A DNA stretch of 64,000 bases from Bacteroidaceae bacterium (GCA_017524545.1 JAFXVN010000035.1:1-64000), one strand, 5' to 3'; positions 17,826 through 26,691 are shown, numbered from the stretch's first letter. The notes: a model not told the origin generated them from the letters alone. A program made the numbers and translations.

Positions 17826-20792
17826 TTATTCTGTCTCCACGCCGCCAAGTTCCTGTGCCTGGGTGTCTGAGAGGACTTTGTCCCAGAAGCGTATCTCGGC
17901 GGTTATGATGGGCTTCTCCTCGCCGTCGTTGTCGGCAAAGAAGAGGGCGCCGGTGGTGAGTTTCCAGTGTTCGTTGCAGGCATTGCTGCTTTGGCCAACC
18001 TTCGTGCCGTCGATATAGACGGTGCCGTAGCCATTATCGACCGCGAAGATGACGCGGTGCCACTTGCCTGCGGTCAGGCTGCCGTTGTAGCCCAAGCCAT
18101 GCGAGCCGTTCAGCCCGACTTTGCCGTTCAGGATGAAGAGGCTGCCGTCCTTGGTGTTGGTGAGGTCGTTCTGCAGGAGGGGGCTGTAGCTGCTGATGTC
18201 GTTAGCGCGAATGTCCCACATGACGCTGTAGGTGTTCAGCTCATCCACACCAAGGTTGGTGGTCATCATCAGGCTGGAGCCAACGGGGATGGCGATGGCA
18301 CCGTTGCCGTTGCGGGGACCTGCTGCGGTTGTGATAGAGGCTTCCTCGGCAGTGGCGTGAACCGTCACATTGCCTTTGACATGGGTGGCAGGCATCATGG
18401 AGGAAATCCCCTGTCGGGCGAAGAGGTCGTAAGGATTATCGAATCTCCACCAGCCAATAGGTTCCGGCACAGGTTCCGGTTCCGGCGTGGCTTCGTCCGT
18501 GGCGGTACCGAGCGTAAGGACTTGCTTGCTGCTGAGGGGAACGTCCCAGAAGCGGACTTCGGATGTCTCAATCCGATGCTCCTCGCCGTCGTTGTCGATG
18601 AAGAAGAGGGCGCCTGTGCTCATCTGCCAGTGTCCGTCGTTGGCGGAAGTGGCCTGTCCTATCTGGCGACCATCCAAGAAGATGGTGGGCAGGTTGTTCT
18701 TGACCACAAAGACGACGCGGTGCCACTTGCCGGAGGTGAGGCTGCCGTTGTAGCCCAGGCCGTTGGTGTTCAGCCCCAGCTGCCCGTTCTTGATGAAGAA
18801 GCTGCCGTCCTTCGTGTTGGTGATGTCGTTCTGGTAGATGGCTGTGTAGCCGCTGAGTTCCGTCGAGCGAATGTCGAACATGTAAGTGTAGCTGCTGAGG
18901 CTCTGCTCCTCAAGGTTGGAGGTCATCTTCAGTCCCGAGCCGACAGGGATGGCGATGGCTCCATTGCCTTCCGCCTGTCCTGCCACGGATGTGATGCCAA
19001 AGGCGGCAAGGTCGTCGCCGAAGGTCATGCTTCCTGCTTTCAGGATTGCGCCCGTGAGGGTGGCTGTGCCAGTGCCGGCAAGCAGGTTGTCGGGGTCGTC
19101 GAACGTCCAGGTCCCGACGGCATCGGGCACGGTTCCGTCATCATACAGGGTGGAGAAGGTGGCTGTGAGCGGTGCGGACGGGTTGTCCCAAGAGTCGTAG
19201 GCAATCACTTCCGCCGTGTACTCCGTGCCGGATGCCAGCCCTTCCATGTTGCAGGAGAGATGTTCGGGCATATCGGTGTTGAGGTAGAACTGCGAGAAGA
19301 CGAAGGCGCTCTTGACGACCGTGTTGCCTTGGCGCACGAGGACTTTGTAGCGGAACACGCATTCGTTGTCGGTGGCCTGCGGGAAGGTAATCATCACATC
19401 TTCGGCTGTCGGCTTCAGTGTGAGTGTGGCTTCGCTCTTAAATTCAGGGGCGGGCAGTCCGTCGCGCAGGGCAACATTGTTGGGGTTGTCGTCGGCATCG
19501 CGGATGTCGGCATACTGGAACTGGCTGCCGTCGAAGGGAGCTTTCAGCACCCAGCGGTGCTCGGGGTCAATCTCCAGATTGCGGTAGGTGTCGTAGCGGC
19601 GTATCTCGATGTCGCCGTTGGGCTGCTCCACGAGAATCATGCCCTCGGTGACGCGCTTGAAGCCTTCGGGATGGATGCCTGCATCGACGGCTCCGGGATT
19701 GATTTCCGAATAGGTGATGCTGGCGGTGTTGATGGCTGTGTAGTAGTTGCCTCGCGAGCTGTTTGGATTGGCACCCTGATGGATGCTGCGGGGGTCGCCA
19801 AGGGGATAATGGCTGTGACCGCCGAAGACGACGACTTGGGGGTATTGGTTGAGGATGGGGTTCAGCACCTTCATGGCCCAGGCTGCACCCTCAATCTCGC
19901 CCCAGGAGCTGTAGCAGGTCCAGCGGGGCGGCACATGCGTGAAGACGAAGATGGGCTTGCCGGGAGCGTCCTCGACGGCCTGCCTCAGGTAGCGTCGCAG
20001 GAGGGTTGTGGTGGCCGACGGATAGGAGACCGTACCGTTGCTGGCGTTGTCATCGTTGTTGGCTCCGCCTAAGACGCTTATCGTGATGAAGGGATAGCCC
20101 TTGATGAGCATGTATTGGTGGAGGGGATAGCTCTTGTTGTTGTTGAACGCCTTCAGTCCGCTCTTGTAGTTCGACTGACCGCTGCCGTTGTAGTTGTCGT
20201 GGTTGCCCATCATGAAGAGGAAGTTGTCCACGGGGTTGATGAAGTTCTGGTCGTTGCCGAAGAGCTGCACGAACTCCGTGTACTGGCCTGTGTCGCCGTG
20301 GTCGGTGAGGTCGCCCACAACGGCGATGGCATCGAGTCTGCCTTTGCCCGTCAGGTTCTGCAGCGTCCGCGAAACCTTCAGCGCATATTCTCCGCCAAAG
20401 CTGTTGCCAACGTGTGTGTCGGAAATGACGGCAAAGGCGAGGCGGGCTTCCTGCCGAACGGTGAGGAGCAGCGGATGGAAGTCCTTGCTGCGAACGGTGA
20501 GCAGAGCGGTGCGGGCCTCTTCGCCTGTGTTCTCTGTGGCGGTCAGGGTGAGCGTCTTATTGGTGTACGAAACCAGGCACCAGTCGGCATCGCTGCTCAC
20601 AGTAGCGTCCTGATTGGTCTCTATCTCGATGGTTTCTGTCGTGGCGGCGAAGGGAAGGGAGATGACACCATCGACTATCTTGTCAGCCTTGAAGGTGGCA
20701 GCGCCAGGCGTGGCTATCGAACTGACGAAATAAGTCTGCGCCTTTACAATTGAAAAGGGAGCAAGCAGCAGGAGGAGGATATATTTCTTCAT
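17826..20792 (-). CDS. secreted metallophosphoesterase with BACON and two LamG domains
   Basis: 988 residues. Signal peptide 1-18; a BACON-like domain about 25-115 (carbohydrate-adhesion fold of Bacteroidetes enzymes); calcineurin-like phosphoesterase about 118-400 with the metal motifs AVISDTHVGN (Asp125, His127), VVGDLTDHGD, MMGNHDN and FGGHSHY; a fibronectin-III-like domain about 460-560; then two LamG/concanavalin-like domains (about 570-750 and 780-985) with near-identical repeats GKWHRVVF/GKWHRVIF and GALFFIDNDGEE/GALFFADNDGEE. Likely a surface or secreted phosphatase held on glycans. It lies 24 bp after the 251-residue secreted protein and abuts the lipase gene. Confidence 0.9.
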   Translation of the reverse strand: MKKYILLLLLAPFSIVKAQTYFVSSIATPGAATFKADKIVDGVISLPFAATTETIEIETNQDATVSSDADWCLVSYTNKTLTLTATENTGEEARTALLTVRSKDFHPLLLTVRQEARLAFAVISDTHVGNSFGGEYALKVSRTLQNLTGKGRLDAIAVVGDLTDHGDTGQYTEFVQLFGNDQNFINPVDNFLFMMGNHDNYNGSGQSNYKSGLKAFNNNKSYPLHQYMLIKGYPFITISVLGGANNDDNASNGTVSYPSATTTLLRRYLRQAVEDAPGKPIFVFTHVPPRWTCYSSWGEIEGAAWAMKVLNPILNQYPQVVVFGGHSHYPLGDPRSIHQGANPNSSRGNYYTAINTASITYSEINPGAVDAGIHPEGFKRVTEGMILVEQPNGDIEIRRYDTYRNLEIDPEHRWVLKAPFDGSQFQYADIRDADDNPNNVALRDGLPAPEFKSEATLTLKPTAEDVMITFPQATDNECVFRYKVLVRQGNTVVKSAFVFSQFYLNTDMPEHLSCNMEGLASGTEYTAEVIAYDSWDNPSAPLTATFSTLYDDGTVPDAVGTWTFDDPDNLLAGTGTATLTGAILKAGSMTFGDDLAAFGITSVAGQAEGNGAIAIPVGSGLKMTSNLEEQSLSSYTYMFDIRSTELSGYTAIYQNDITNTKDGSFFIKNGQLGLNTNGLGYNGSLTSGKWHRVVFVVKNNLPTIFLDGRQIGQATSANDGHWQMSTGALFFIDNDGEEHRIETSEVRFWDVPLSSKQVLTLGTATDEATPEPEPVPEPIGWWRFDNPYDLFARQGISSMMPATHVKGNVTVHATAEEASITTAAGPRNGNGAIAIPVGSSLMMTTNLGVDELNTYSVMWDIRANDISSYSPLLQNDLTNTKDGSLFILNGKVGLNGSHGLGYNGSLTAGKWHRVIFAVDNGYGTVYIDGTKVGQSSNACNEHWKLTTGALFFADNDGEEKPIITAEIRFWDKVLSDTQAQELGGVETE

Positions 20793-20816
20793 GATTCTTC
20801 TTGTTTGTTTTCGTTA

Positions 20817-21572
20817 TTACGGGATGAGCACTTTCACCGTCCTTTGCGGCATCTTCACCATATATACGCCTGTGGACAGGGGCACGGTGCGCGGCATTTC
20901 CTCGCCCAGGGCGTTGAACAGCTGCCACTGCGTGCATCCGCTCACGGAGATGCGCCGGCCTGTCACGCGGACAGTCTGGCGGCCTGTCTGCATGGAGCCG
21001 ATGCCGGTCTCAATCTCTACGGGGAAGAACTTCCAGCCGATGGCAGACGTACTCTCGCCCGATTCGGGGTAGGTGATGGCCGCGCCGTTTTTCTCGGCAA
21101 GAGCCAGACAGCGGTTCACACCATCATCCTCCACGCTCTCCAATCGGAAGGCATTGTCGCCGAGGCTGGTGGCGGTGAAGCCCTGCGAGTCGGAAGAGAA
21201 GGAGAGCCATGTAACATTGTCATTGTTGGAATGGTTGCTAATCTGCGAACCGGTTGCGCGGTTGGTGATGACGACTTTGCCATCCTCGCCTGCCGTCAGC
21301 TTCCACTGCGAGCGGTGGTCGTCTGTCTCTGTAGGTATCAGATAGACAGCAAGGCGGAGCAAGTCGTCGTAGTCCTCGCCATCATCGGGGTGTCCGTTGA
21401 GGTCGGTCATCGCGTACCCCTCCATTCCGGGCTGGGCGTTGCAGATGCGGTACCAGCAGATGGTCTCGTCGGTGCTCATTTGCAGCTCCGAGCTGAACTC
21501 CTGGGCGCCTGCCGACAGGGAAACCAGCACGGCAAAGCCTGCGAACAGGTTTCTAAATGATTTGTTCTTCAT
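20817..21572 (-). CDS. secreted protein with type IX sorting tail
   Basis: 251 residues from the ATG at 21572, which starts the signal peptide MKNKSFRNLFAGFAVLVSLS; the longer open frame crosses the promoter. The body (TDETICWYRICNAQPGMEGY, SQWKLTAGEDGKVVITNRAT) resembles a ricin-type trefoil or similar lectin fold. The C terminus (QWQLFNALGEEMPRTVPLST, then GVYMVKMPQRTVKVL) is a canonical type A sorting domain. First gene of the minus-strand operon that runs through phosphoesterase, lipase and MFS. Confidence 0.8.
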   Translation of the reverse strand: MKNKSFRNLFAGFAVLVSLSAGAQEFSSELQMSTDETICWYRICNAQPGMEGYAMTDLNGHPDDGEDYDDLLRLAVYLIPTETDDHRSQWKLTAGEDGKVVITNRATGSQISNHSNNDNVTWLSFSSDSQGFTATSLGDNAFRLESVEDDGVNRCLALAEKNGAAITYPESGESTSAIGWKFFPVEIETGIGSMQTGRQTVRVTGRRISVSGCTQWQLFNALGEEMPRTVPLSTGVYMVKMPQRTVKVLIP

Positions 21573-21610
21573 TGGTGTCAGTTGTGTTATAAGGTCAAGT
21601 ATTCCCGTTG

Positions 21611-21618
21611 CAAAAATA
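21611..21618 (-). promoter_or_regulatory. -7 box of the secreted-enzyme operon
   Basis: Minus strand TATTTTTG, 38 bp before the ATG at 21572. It would drive the whole operon down to the MFS gene at 14436. Confidence 0.65.
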
Positions 21619-21732
21619 CGACTTTTTTCGTTTGCACCCAAGAGAAAGCAGGAATAATTTCGCAACACAGCCTCTTGACAAATCCCTCACAGCTGCCTCA
21701 AAAAGTCAACGCAGCGAGCCTACAAACTATTT

Positions 21733-21816
21733 TCAAACCTTGAAAATATATTATCAAGCTTTGAAAATATATTATCACGCCTTGAAAATATATTTCCAAA
21801 CCTTGAAAATAATTAT
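21733..21816. repeat. four 21-bp tandem repeats, each part-palindromic
   Basis: Four copies with an exact 21-bp period; the shared core is CCTTGAAAATATATTAT, and most copies contain TTTTCAA...TTGAAAA or TCAAG..TTTGA inversions. It lies in the gap between the divergent-looking ends of the secreted operon promoter and the GH30 gene end. Too short and regular for a CRISPR array. Confidence 0.9.
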
Positions 21817-21878
21817 CTGGCGTGCCTCGCGAACTTATATAACGTGAAGGCAGATGCTTTCAGGCCTGTTCTTCTTCG

Positions 21879-23303
21879 CTATTTGCCGGGGCTCATGGGA
21901 AGAACCAACGTGGTGATGGACTGCGCGGGCAGGGCGATGCTGAGAGTGTTCCCTTCGAGGCTGATGCCGTCACCTATCTCTGCCATGTTCTCATTGGCCG
22001 AGGTGCGGTAGGCCTTGCAATTGTCAATTCGTGAAATTGTGCAATTGTCAAATGCAATGTTGTGGGCGCTTTTCGCTTCATGATTCAGCAGAACCAGTAC
22101 CAGCGTGTCGCGACAGGCGCTGACTGCTGCCAGTGTCTGCGGGCATTCTGTGGCAAGGATGTCGTAGCCTCGTTTGATGAAGCGGCTGCATTGCTGGCGC
22201 ACGTAGTAGTTTTTCACCTTCTTGTAGGTCTGTCCTTGAAAGTTGCCGCGTATGGTACACCACTGGTCGCCGTGCTCCTCCATATACTGCCAGTCGAACC
22301 AAGCCTCGGGCTGCAGGCAGCGGACATCATCCATCAGGCGTTGAGCCAGCTTCAGATTGCCTGCGATTCCCCTTCCTCCAGACCCTGTCTCGCTCATCCA
22401 GAGAGGTATTCCTGCCTGTTGTGTCATTTGGTGCAGACGGGTGCGGAGGCTATTGTCGGCCTCGTAGGTGTGGGTGTTCCATTGTCCCACCAAGGGCAGG
22501 ACGCCGGCATCGCGATAAGCCTCGAACGCCTGCACGGAGTGGGCCACGCTTGTCTCGTCGGAGGCTGATATGATGGTGCTGAGACCTGACTGTTTCAAAA
22601 TAGGAGCCAGCACGCGCAGAAAGGTAATCTGCGACTGGTAGTCGAAGTGGCAGCCCTCTTGCGAACCGCCTTGATACCAATAGCTGGTCGCCGATTCGTT
22701 GAAAGGCTCCAGCGTCTTGAACTCGATGCCATATACATCTTTATAATGCTTGCACACGTCCACAAGATAGTGGGCGAACTCCTCATAGAACTCTGGCTTC
22801 AAGTTGTCTTTGCTGCCATCTGCATTGCCGCCCACACAGCCGCTCCAGGTCATGTAGTAGGGGCATGAGTTGCTGAAAGCCTCGAACACGGCATCAGGCC
22901 GCTTCTCCCTGATTTTGAGCATTATCTTGCACTGTGCTGCGTCGCGCTCCCAGTGATACTGGTCGCCGCTGAAGTCCTTGAAGCCCTCCATCTCGGCCCG
23001 CAGCCCCTTGCCCTTACCCATGTGGTGAAGGGTGCAGTGGCGGTTCTCCGGGTCGTCGCCGCCCCCAATGTTGTAGCGGAAGTGGCTGTAGTTGAGGCCG
23101 TCGGGGCTGACGAGCCACTCAATGATTTCGTCTATCTTCTCATCATCCCACTTGCCGCATTGCCCAGCCCACCAGCAGAGCGACACGCCCCAGCCGTCCC
23201 AATGCTGCCGCACTTGCCCGGCATCAACCGTATAGCCTACGGTCTCGGCCGCCTTCGCGCCTGTAGTAACTATCAGGAAAATAAGAAAAGCGAATCGTTT
23301 CAT
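21879..23303 (-). CDS. secreted GH30 glycosidase
   Basis: 474 residues; signal peptide MKRFAFLIFLIVTTGAKA. (beta/alpha)8 enzyme of family GH30: QHWDGWGVSLCWWAG, FRYNIGGGDDPENR, FEAFSNSCPYYMTWSG, acid/base Glu in KTLEPFNES (about 203) and nucleophile Glu in WMSETGSGGRG (about 304), ending in a small beta-sandwich. This subgroup resembles endo-beta-1,6-galactanases, but glucosidase or xylanase activity cannot be excluded. In the C-terminal sandwich the stretch FDNCTISRIDNCKA is encoded by a dispersed repeat (22018-22055). No clear promoter upstream. Confidence 0.9.
   Translation of the reverse strand: MKRFAFLIFLIVTTGAKAAETVGYTVDAGQVRQHWDGWGVSLCWWAGQCGKWDDEKIDEIIEWLVSPDGLNYSHFRYNIGGGDDPENRHCTLHHMGKGKGLRAEMEGFKDFSGDQYHWERDAAQCKIMLKIREKRPDAVFEAFSNSCPYYMTWSGCVGGNADGSKDNLKPEFYEEFAHYLVDVCKHYKDVYGIEFKTLEPFNESATSYWYQGGSQEGCHFDYQSQITFLRVLAPILKQSGLSTIISASDETSVAHSVQAFEAYRDAGVLPLVGQWNTHTYEADNSLRTRLHQMTQQAGIPLWMSETGSGGRGIAGNLKLAQRLMDDVRCLQPEAWFDWQYMEEHGDQWCTIRGNFQGQTYKKVKNYYVRQQCSRFIKRGYDILATECPQTLAAVSACRDTLVLVLLNHEAKSAHNIAFDNCTISRIDNCKAYRTSANENMAEIGDGISLEGNTLSIALPAQSITTLVLPMSPGK
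22018..22055. repeat. AT-rich repeat inside GH30 gene
   Basis: Variants of CAATTGTCAATTCGTGAAAT with inverted halves, related to the GTAAATTGTCAAAT family. In frame; encodes part of the C-terminal sandwich. Confidence 0.65.
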
Positions 23304-23355
23304 AGCAAACAGATATTGCTTTAATAATAAACTTATATGTAATCCGTTGTCTTTA

Positions 23356-23919
23356 TTATAACATTCCCTGTCTTTTTAGTTCATTGGCTGTGTTGCAAAG
23401 CTCGTTGTACCATTCCTGTCCGAAGCGGCGGATGAGTGGTTCGCGGAGGAACTCGTAGAGGTGGATGCCGCGTTCTGTGCCGAGGCGGATTGCGTCCTTG
23501 CAGATGTCCCAGCGATGGTAGTTGAGGCCTGTCAGCGGCCCAAGCTTCTTTTCGCGGATAGGGTAGAGGTGGCAGCTGATGGGCTTCTGCTTCAGCAGGC
23601 AGCCGTTTGAGCCTCGGAAAGCGCAGTTGCCGCCGCAGATGATGCTCGTCACCAGTTCGCCCTCTGGGTCTGGATAGCAGACGCCCTGGCGGTCGATGAC
23701 TGCCTGCGCACCAGCCGAGAGCTGCGGCCAGAGAGCATCGAGGTTTTCCTCAATGTATGCAATCTCGTCCATCGTGACCGGCGCCCCTGCATCTCCCTCC
23801 TCGCAGCAACACCCGTGACAGCTCTCGATGTTGCAGCAGAAGTACTCCGTCAGGATGTCCGAGTGCAGGATGACGTCGCCCACCTCGATGAGGTTACCAA
23901 ACGATTGGTCTTTGCCCAT
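23356..23919 (-). CDS. DUF3109 family cysteine-rich protein
   Basis: 187 residues, no signal peptide. Ten or more cysteines in the family pattern: [61 protein letters not shown]3109 resembles zinc/iron-sulphur binding YkgJ-type proteins; function unknown. Its start overlaps the uracil-DNA glycosylase gene by 26 bp, so the two are co-translated. Confidence 0.88.
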   Translation of the reverse strand: MGKDQSFGNLIEVGDVILHSDILTEYFCCNIESCHGCCCEEGDAGAPVTMDEIAYIEENLDALWPQLSAGAQAVIDRQGVCYPDPEGELVTSIICGGNCAFRGSNGCLLKQKPISCHLYPIREKKLGPLTGLNYHRWDICKDAIRLGTERGIHLYEFLREPLIRRFGQEWYNELCNTANELKRQGML

Positions 23920-24556
23920 GCTGTATGAGGTATTCGTTACACTTCAGGAAATGCCCGTTGCCCATGAAGCCGCGCATGGCGCTCAGGGGACTGGGGTGTG
24001 CGCTTTGCAGAACAAGGTGGCGGAACGGGTCGATAAGGGCTGCCTTCCTGCCTGCCGGTGCGCCCCAAAGCATGAAGACAAGGTTGTTTCGCCCCCTGTT
24101 AAGGGCAGCGATGGCAGCATCGGTGAAGGTCTCCCAACCCTTACCGCTGTGGCTGAACGCCTGGTGCTGGCGAACCGTGAGGCATGTGTTCAAGAGAAAC
24201 ACGCCCTGCTTCGCCCATCGCGTCAGGTTGCCGCTCTGTGGGATGGGTGCGCCTGTCTCGGCCTGAATCTCCTTGAAGATGTTCTGGAGTGATGGGGGGA
24301 AGGGTATGCCGTCGTTCACGCTGAAGCAAAGTCCGTGCGCCTGCCCAGGGCCGTGATAGGGGTCTTGCCCGAGGATAACCACGCGCACTTGGTCGAACGG
24401 TGTCGTGTCAAAGGCATTGAAGATGAGCCGCCCGGGCGGATAACAAGTGCCCGCCGCATATTCCTGCCGCACAAACTGCGTCAACAGCTCGAAGTACGGC
24501 TTGTCGAATTCCTCCTGCAGCTGCGCCTTCCACGAAGATTCTATCTTTACATCCAT
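23894..24556 (-). CDS. ung: uracil-DNA glycosylase
   Basis: 220 residues, family 1 UDG removing uracil from DNA. Water-activating motif [18 protein letters not shown] (about 63-80), substrate pocket Asn in LLNTCLTVR, and the leucine loop [11 protein letters not shown] near the C terminus, all intact. A plausible minus-strand -7 box TACCTTTG lies at 24577-24584. Confidence 0.97.
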   Translation of the reverse strand: MDVKIESSWKAQLQEEFDKPYFELLTQFVRQEYAAGTCYPPGRLIFNAFDTTPFDQVRVVILGQDPYHGPGQAHGLCFSVNDGIPFPPSLQNIFKEIQAETGAPIPQSGNLTRWAKQGVFLLNTCLTVRQHQAFSHSGKGWETFTDAAIAALNRGRNNLVFMLWGAPAGRKAALIDPFRHLVLQSAHPSPLSAMRGFMGNGHFLKCNEYLIQHGQRPIVW

Positions 24557-24576
24557 GATTTTCCTTATTTATTGGG

Positions 24577-24584
24577 CAAAGGTA
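24577..24584 (-). promoter_or_regulatory. -7 box of ung
   Basis: Minus strand TACCTTTG about 20 bp before the ung ATG; no well-spaced -33 box. Confidence 0.6.
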
Positions 24585-24595
24585 CGATTTATTTT

Positions 24596-25729
24596 TCAAA
24601 TAAGCGTGCGAAAACCTAAAATGTTACGTCTTTTGCAAAACTCTTCTGCCATATTGTTCAGGTTCACGCAGTCGGCACGGCTGATGTGGCGCTTACCTGC
24701 GTCATAAGGCCAAGGACTTAAGATCAGCACCCGACCAGCAGCACAGGCGTCAAAGAGGGCATCGGAGGGTTTGTAATAATCGCGAAAACCATTGTCGGCA
24801 AGCAAAATGAAAGGGTGCTGCTCGTTTATCAATACTTGCATCACCTGCTTTTCCTGCTGCGAGATGAATGGCGACACCATCACCACTCCTTTACGAGCCT
24901 TAAGCACACAGCCGTTCATATAGTCCCGAAGGGTCTGGCTGTCACCATGCTCTGCTGCCTTCACCCAGACGCTGCGCACATGCACCACATCATAGTGCTC
25001 GGCATCCAGCAGCGCCACATTGCCCACGCCGTCAAAGCTGCGGCCATCTATCTTGATGCCCTCCTGCACCCTGAAGAATCCCGGCATCAAGCGCTTTGTG
25101 GCCAACCGCTGAGGGTTCATCCGCACATAGTGCATCATCGCTTGCAACTGACCGCGGCGTGACAAAGGGCGAATAAATGGCCGCTCCGTGAAAACAGGAA
25201 AAGCCCAGCCGTTGCTCCCTTCTGCAGTCGGCTTCCCTTGGTCTGTTGTTGTCATTCCTTGGTCCGTTGCCTTTTGGGAGCCTATTGTTGGCATTCCATG
25301 GTCTATTGTCTTTTTGGGGCCTGTTGTTGTCTTTCCTTTGTTTATTGTCCCCGAATTAAATTCGGGAGAAACCGCCAAAGTGTATGCCCGCCCCAGCTTC
25401 TTCACACCCTGCCAGTATCCGCGAATCACGCTGCGTATGCTTGTGTCCATGACCCTTGTCACCCGAATAACGGCATGTAGGTGATCAGGCATCAGGCAGA
25501 ATTGGAAAATGCGAATGGCGGGATAGTGCTTGCACATCACATACAGCTCATCAACAACAGCATTGCCCAATGCCGTGCGTTCCACCCGCGCCAGAGAAGG
25601 GTCGTTGTTAGGAATCACCAGTGTGCCCAGCAACGGTTGGCGCGACGGCACTGTCAACGTAATATGATAAATGCCGACACCCCTCCATGCCGTACCTGGT
25701 TCCTGCCATTGCCATTGTTCTTCTGTCAT
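24596..25729 (-). CDS. REP-associated tyrosine transposase (RAYT) with C-terminal extension
   Basis: 377 residues. Y1 HUH transposase fold: GIYHITLTV strand, HUH motif as HLH in CLMPDHLHAVIRV (about 85), and the catalytic Tyr of HYVRMNPQRLATKR (about 202). RAYTs are single-copy domesticated IS200-like nucleases that cut and move REP palindromes. Two oddities: an in-frame low-complexity insertion of about 50 residues between the HUH and Tyr motifs (about 124-175, INKGKTTTGPKKTIDHG-like), and a C-terminal region of about 150 residues (QEKQVMQVLINEQHPFIL, GRVLILSPWPYD) that may be a Rossmann-type, DprA/SLOG-like domain. No terminal inverted repeats, so it is not a self-mobile IS. Confidence 0.85.
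   Translation of the reverse strand: MTEEQWQWQEPGTAWRGVGIYHITLTVPSRQPLLGTLVIPNNDPSLARVERTALGNAVVDELYVMCKHYPAIRIFQFCLMPDHLHAVIRVTRVMDTSIRSVIRGYWQGVKKLGRAYTLAVSPEFNSGTINKGKTTTGPKKTIDHGMPTIGSQKATDQGMTTTDQGKPTAEGSNGWAFPVFTERPFIRPLSRRGQLQAMMHYVRMNPQRLATKRLMPGFFRVQEGIKIDGRSFDGVGNVALLDAEHYDVVHVRSVWVKAAEHGDSQTLRDYMNGCVLKARKGVVMVSPFISQQEKQVMQVLINEQHPFILLADNGFRDYYKPSDALFDACAAGRVLILSPWPYDAGKRHISRADCVNLNNMAEEFCKRRNILGFRTLI
25231..25366. repeat. low-complexity insertion and perfect palindrome inside RAYT gene
   Basis: 25231-25349 is a run of degenerate units of about 18-30 bp containing TTGGTCTGTTGTTGTC / CCATGGTCTATTGTC. It is bordered by a palindrome at 25350-25366, CCCGAATTAAATTCGGG (8-bp arms, one-base centre). 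In frame with the transposase. Confidence 0.8.
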
Positions 25730-25772
25730 AGCGTTCTTCTTTGTCCTTATACCCTTCTTCTCGCTTTTTATG

Positions 25773-25803
25773 CAAAATTAAGCTTTTTCTCGCAAAGAGC
25801 AAA
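25773..25803 (-). promoter_or_regulatory. promoter of RAYT gene
   Basis: Minus strand TTTG (25800-25803) and TAATTTTG (25773-25780), 19 bp apart; 43 bp before the RAYT ATG. Divergent from the promoter at 25842. Confidence 0.75.
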
Positions 25804-25841
25804 GAATAAACAGGCAAAAACACTTTATTTAATAGAAATGA

Positions 25842-25873
25842 TTTGGCTATGTGCCAAAGAAAGATTAAATTTG
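25842..25873 (+). promoter_or_regulatory. promoter of secreted helical protein
   Basis: TTTG (25842-25845) and TAAATTTG (25866-25873) with a 20-bp spacer, 29 bp before the ATG at 25903. Confidence 0.8.
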
Positions 25874-25902
25874 CAGCGTAATAACCGTTAAACGCTGATG
25901 CA

Positions 25903-26478
25903 ATGAAACAGATTCGGATTCTCCTCCTGCTCGTTGTGGCTTGCCTGACCACGTGTGCCTTCGCGCAGCAGACGACACCCGACTACGTCAAGAAGGCCCA
26001 GGCAGACCTCACCACTGAGCGGGACAAGTGTGCCACCATTCTCACGGCATTGGACGATTGTCTGGGTGACAAGACATTTATGAAGAGCCAGAAAAAGGTT
26101 GATTCCCCTGACGGAGAGGATTTAATTAAGATAATTGCCAGCGAAATAACAGCAGACATTAAAGTCCAATTTGTAAAAGATTTTAAGGCCTCGGAAGAAA
26201 GATTAGCTGAAGGGAAAGAGAGACTGACACGGGCGGATGAGAGACTGACACGGACAAAAAGAATTAAAGAGAACATAAAGGCTAACAAAAGTCCTCAGGA
26301 AACACTTTTATCTATAGAAGATTTATTCGAAGTTGAAGAAATAAACGAGGTAAAAGATAATCCTGGCATTCAGGAGATAATAAAATACTATATTAGTATT
26401 GGCAAAAAGATAAACCACAAGCCCAGTTCTCTTGGCCAGAAGTTTATTGATGAGTACAACCGCATCAACAAAGAGTAG
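25903..26478 (+). CDS. secreted helical protein of unknown function
   Basis: 191 residues: signal peptide (MKQIRILLLLVVACLTTCAFA), then a highly charged, mostly helical body with a heptad-like stretch ERLAEGKERLTRADERLTRT (about 107-126). No family recognised. Codon and base use change partway: the first 65 codons match the neighbours, the rest (from about 26100) is clearly richer in A and T, suggesting that the 3' part came from elsewhere or is under weak constraint. It stands alone with a good promoter. Confidence 0.7.
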   Translation: MKQIRILLLLVVACLTTCAFAQQTTPDYVKKAQADLTTERDKCATILTALDDCLGDKTFMKSQKKVDSPDGEDLIKIIASEITADIKVQFVKDFKASEERLAEGKERLTRADERLTRTKRIKENIKANKSPQETLLSIEDLFEVEEINEVKDNPGIQEIIKYYISIGKKINHKPSSLGQKFIDEYNRINKE

Positions 26479-26562
26479 ACAAAGAAGTAGTGTAAACGCC
26501 AGAAATAAAGAGATTTATCCTAAAAGCCAAAGATGAGTACATAATTGGTGAACCCTAAATTG

Positions 26563-26691
26563 TCATAATTTGTGGAAGGGTTTGGCGCGAAGGTAAACTT
26601 GTTCGAACGCATCCATTTCTCGTTTGGCGATTCCAAGGCGAGTGGCGATTGACTTCCATTGCAGTTTATTCCCCATAGTTGTCTTGCTCAT
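26563..26691 (-). CDS. possible small ORF, 42 residues
   Basis: Starts MSKTTMGNKLQWKSIATRLG and ends RAKPFHKL. The composition (SIATRLGIAKREMDAFEQVY) looks like a real helical peptide, perhaps a remnant of a larger gene, but no family is recognised and no ribosome site or promoter is evident. Confidence 0.3.
   Translation of the reverse strand: MSKTTMGNKLQWKSIATRLGIAKREMDAFEQVYLRAKPFHKL

Noticed and set aside
17967..20072. 701-residue plus-strand ORF opposite the metallophosphoesterase gene
   Set aside because: Shadow of a well-supported gene; low-complexity Val/Ala/Gly-rich product without domains. The same holds for long antisense frames opposite the acyl-CoA ligase (8731-10359), lipase (16383-17870), gpmI (33932-35410), flotillin (42114-43682) and feoB (44290-46290).
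21733..21816. CRISPR-like array
   Set aside because: The 21-bp units are contiguous and have no unique spacers, and no cas gene is present.
24596..25729. Complete IS200/IS605 insertion sequence
   Set aside because: No left or right end hairpins flank the gene, there is no TnpB, and the extended C terminus fits a domesticated RAYT better.
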